Below are positions 50,757 to 51,288 of a DNA stretch of 51,288 bases, piece after piece. The DNA comes from Clostridia bacterium (GTDB lineage: Bacteria > Bacillota > Clostridia > Oscillospirales > CAG-272), in contig JAFQFS010000045.1 of assembly GCA_017398585.1 (NCBI GenBank), positions 1-51,288 on the forward strand. Reading direction: 5' to 3'. A model generated the notes under the pieces. The model had not been told where the DNA came from. It did no database searches and saw nothing but the letters and a program-made list of their open reading frames with translations. Made by a program: the position numbers and the translations under genes. Position 1 is the stretch's first letter. Every line of letters starts with the position of its first letter.

Positions 50757-50970
50757 TTTCTCGGGGAAACCTTTTTTCAGGAAAAAGGTTTCCCCGAACC
50801 CCTTCCCAAAACCTTTTCAAACGAATAAAAAGACAAGGTGCAGTGCAAATTTTTCGTCAGATTTGCACTGCACTTTGTGGTTATATTTGTCTGAAAGTTT
50901 TTGAAGAGGGGTTCGGACGAGATTTGCTTCGCAAACTCGGAAACTTTTTTCAAAAAGTTTCTCCCCGCAA
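50757..50970. repeat. Composite hairpin repeat 11, with a nested hairpin insertion
   Basis: The left unit pairs TCGGGGAAACCTTTTT (50761-50776) with 50782-50797. The central 18-bp stem pairs ACAAGGTGCAGTGCAAAT (50833-50850) with ATTTGCACTGCACTTTGT (50861-50878), with one G-U pair. The right unit is interrupted after GGTTCGG by a self-complementary insert, CGAGATTTGC-TTC-GCAAACTCG, then resumes with AAACTTTTTT and AAAAAGTTTCTCCCCGC. It sits between convergent trkH and the YbjQ-family gene. Confidence 0.85.
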
Positions 50971-50977
50971 ACTTAAT

Positions 50978-51288
50978 TTATTTAAACTTTACAGCGGTGC
51001 CGTAGACGATGACTTCAGCCGCTCCCTGCATGACAGCGGAGGAAGCGTAGCGGATATTGACAACGGCATCCGCGCCGAGTGCTTCTGCTTCTTCGACCAT
51101 CCGTTTGGTAGCGAGTGCGCGGGCTTCGTTCATCATGTCGTTGTAAGCCTTCAGTTCACCGCCGACCAGAGTTTTGAAGCTCTGTGCGATATCGTTTCCG
51201 ATGTGCTTGGACTGGATCGTGCTTCCCTTGACGAGACTCAGGGTTTCCAGTTCCTTGCCGCTGATGTAATCAGTATTTACTAAGATCA
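50978..51288 (-). CDS. YbjQ/UPF0145 family protein (partial, first base missing)
   Basis: The minus-strand frame starts TG ATC TTA GTA, so only the A of the ATG is beyond the window end. The product is 103 residues: (M)ILVNTDYISGKELETL, then VKGSTIQSKHIGNDI, MNEARALATKRMVEEAEALGADAVV and QGAAEVIVYGTAV. This matches the small YbjQ/DUF74 'heavy-metal-binding' family throughout. Family members form pentamers and their role is unknown. The reading frame is complete apart from that base. Confidence 0.92.
   Translation of the reverse strand, partial: ILVNTDYISGKELETLSLVKGSTIQSKHIGNDIAQSFKTLVGGELKAYNDMMNEARALATKRMVEEAEALGADAVVNIRYASSAVMQGAAEVIVYGTAVKFK

Noticed and set aside
50666-51283. Plus-strand open frame of 205 codons spanning composite repeat 11 and the window end
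   Set aside because: It reads through the repeat and antisense to the YbjQ-family gene, which matches its family over the whole length.

Overview
The window looks like part of a Clostridia (Bacillota) chromosome, probably an uncultured gut Oscillospiraceae/Christensenellales-type bacterium with moderately high GC. Supporting signs are short HisG paired with HisZ, Shine-Dalgarno-driven starts of the AAGGAGG type, sigma-A promoters with 17-bp spacers, lipoboxes, an SLH-domain protein, a SpoVB-type flippase and several carbohydrate-active enzymes. The assignment is inference. I saw no tRNA, rRNA, CRISPR array, transposase or phage gene.

Layout. 1-4.2 kb: the end of an unknown gene, an MFS transporter, a MATE exporter with a probable attenuator and leader ORF, a P-loop kinase and a GNAT acetyltransferase. 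4.2-10.3 kb: a GH20-type hexosaminidase, a DRE-TIM aldolase-like enzyme, an ECF sigma factor joined in frame to its anti-sigma factor, and a sugar-binding-type lipoprotein. 10.3-17.2 kb, minus strand: a CNNM/CorC transporter with an acidic leader ORF, ftsH, tilS, a small membrane protein and a CofE-like protein. 17.5-21.6 kb: a hydroxypyruvate isomerase-like protein, a transglutaminase-SLH surface protein and an MBL-fold/lamin-tail lipoprotein. 21.8-25.1 kb, minus strand: DUF3592, a GH127 beta-L-arabinofuranosidase and an SGNH lipoprotein. 25.3-31.9 kb: flippase, GDPD, PepF, MBL hydrolase and metallophosphoesterase. 32.5-41.5 kb: one long histidine operon, hisZ-G-D-(beta-propeller glycosidase)-C-B-H-A-F-IE. 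41.5-51.3 kb: an alpha/beta hydrolase, a sulfate-activation operon (cysC-cysQ fusion, cysD, cysN), a small membrane protein with an M50 protease, trkA-trkH, and a YbjQ-family gene cut by the window end.

The most unusual feature is a family of hairpin repeats, 15 units at 11 sites, all between 21.6 and 51 kb. Each unit is an arm (GAAAGGGGTTC-like) followed by a long stem (CGGGGAAAACTTTTT paired with AAAAAGTTTTCCCCG). Stems vary by paired changes, and two units carry extra insertions in or at the stem. Four sites are composites of two opposed units around a central segment. In the his operon, and before one MBL gene, a unit replaces the normal ribosome binding site: no Shine-Dalgarno lies next to the ATG, but the arm carries AAAGGGG or AAAGGAG. 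Folding the hairpin would bring that motif to within 10-18 nt of the start codon. I propose that these units act as portable, hairpin-split ribosome binding sites.

Other points of interest are the two leader ORFs that overlap their downstream start codons (MATE and CNNM), the sigma/anti-sigma fusion, the CysC-CysQ fusion with no sulfate reductase nearby, and a probable CTG start codon on the flippase.
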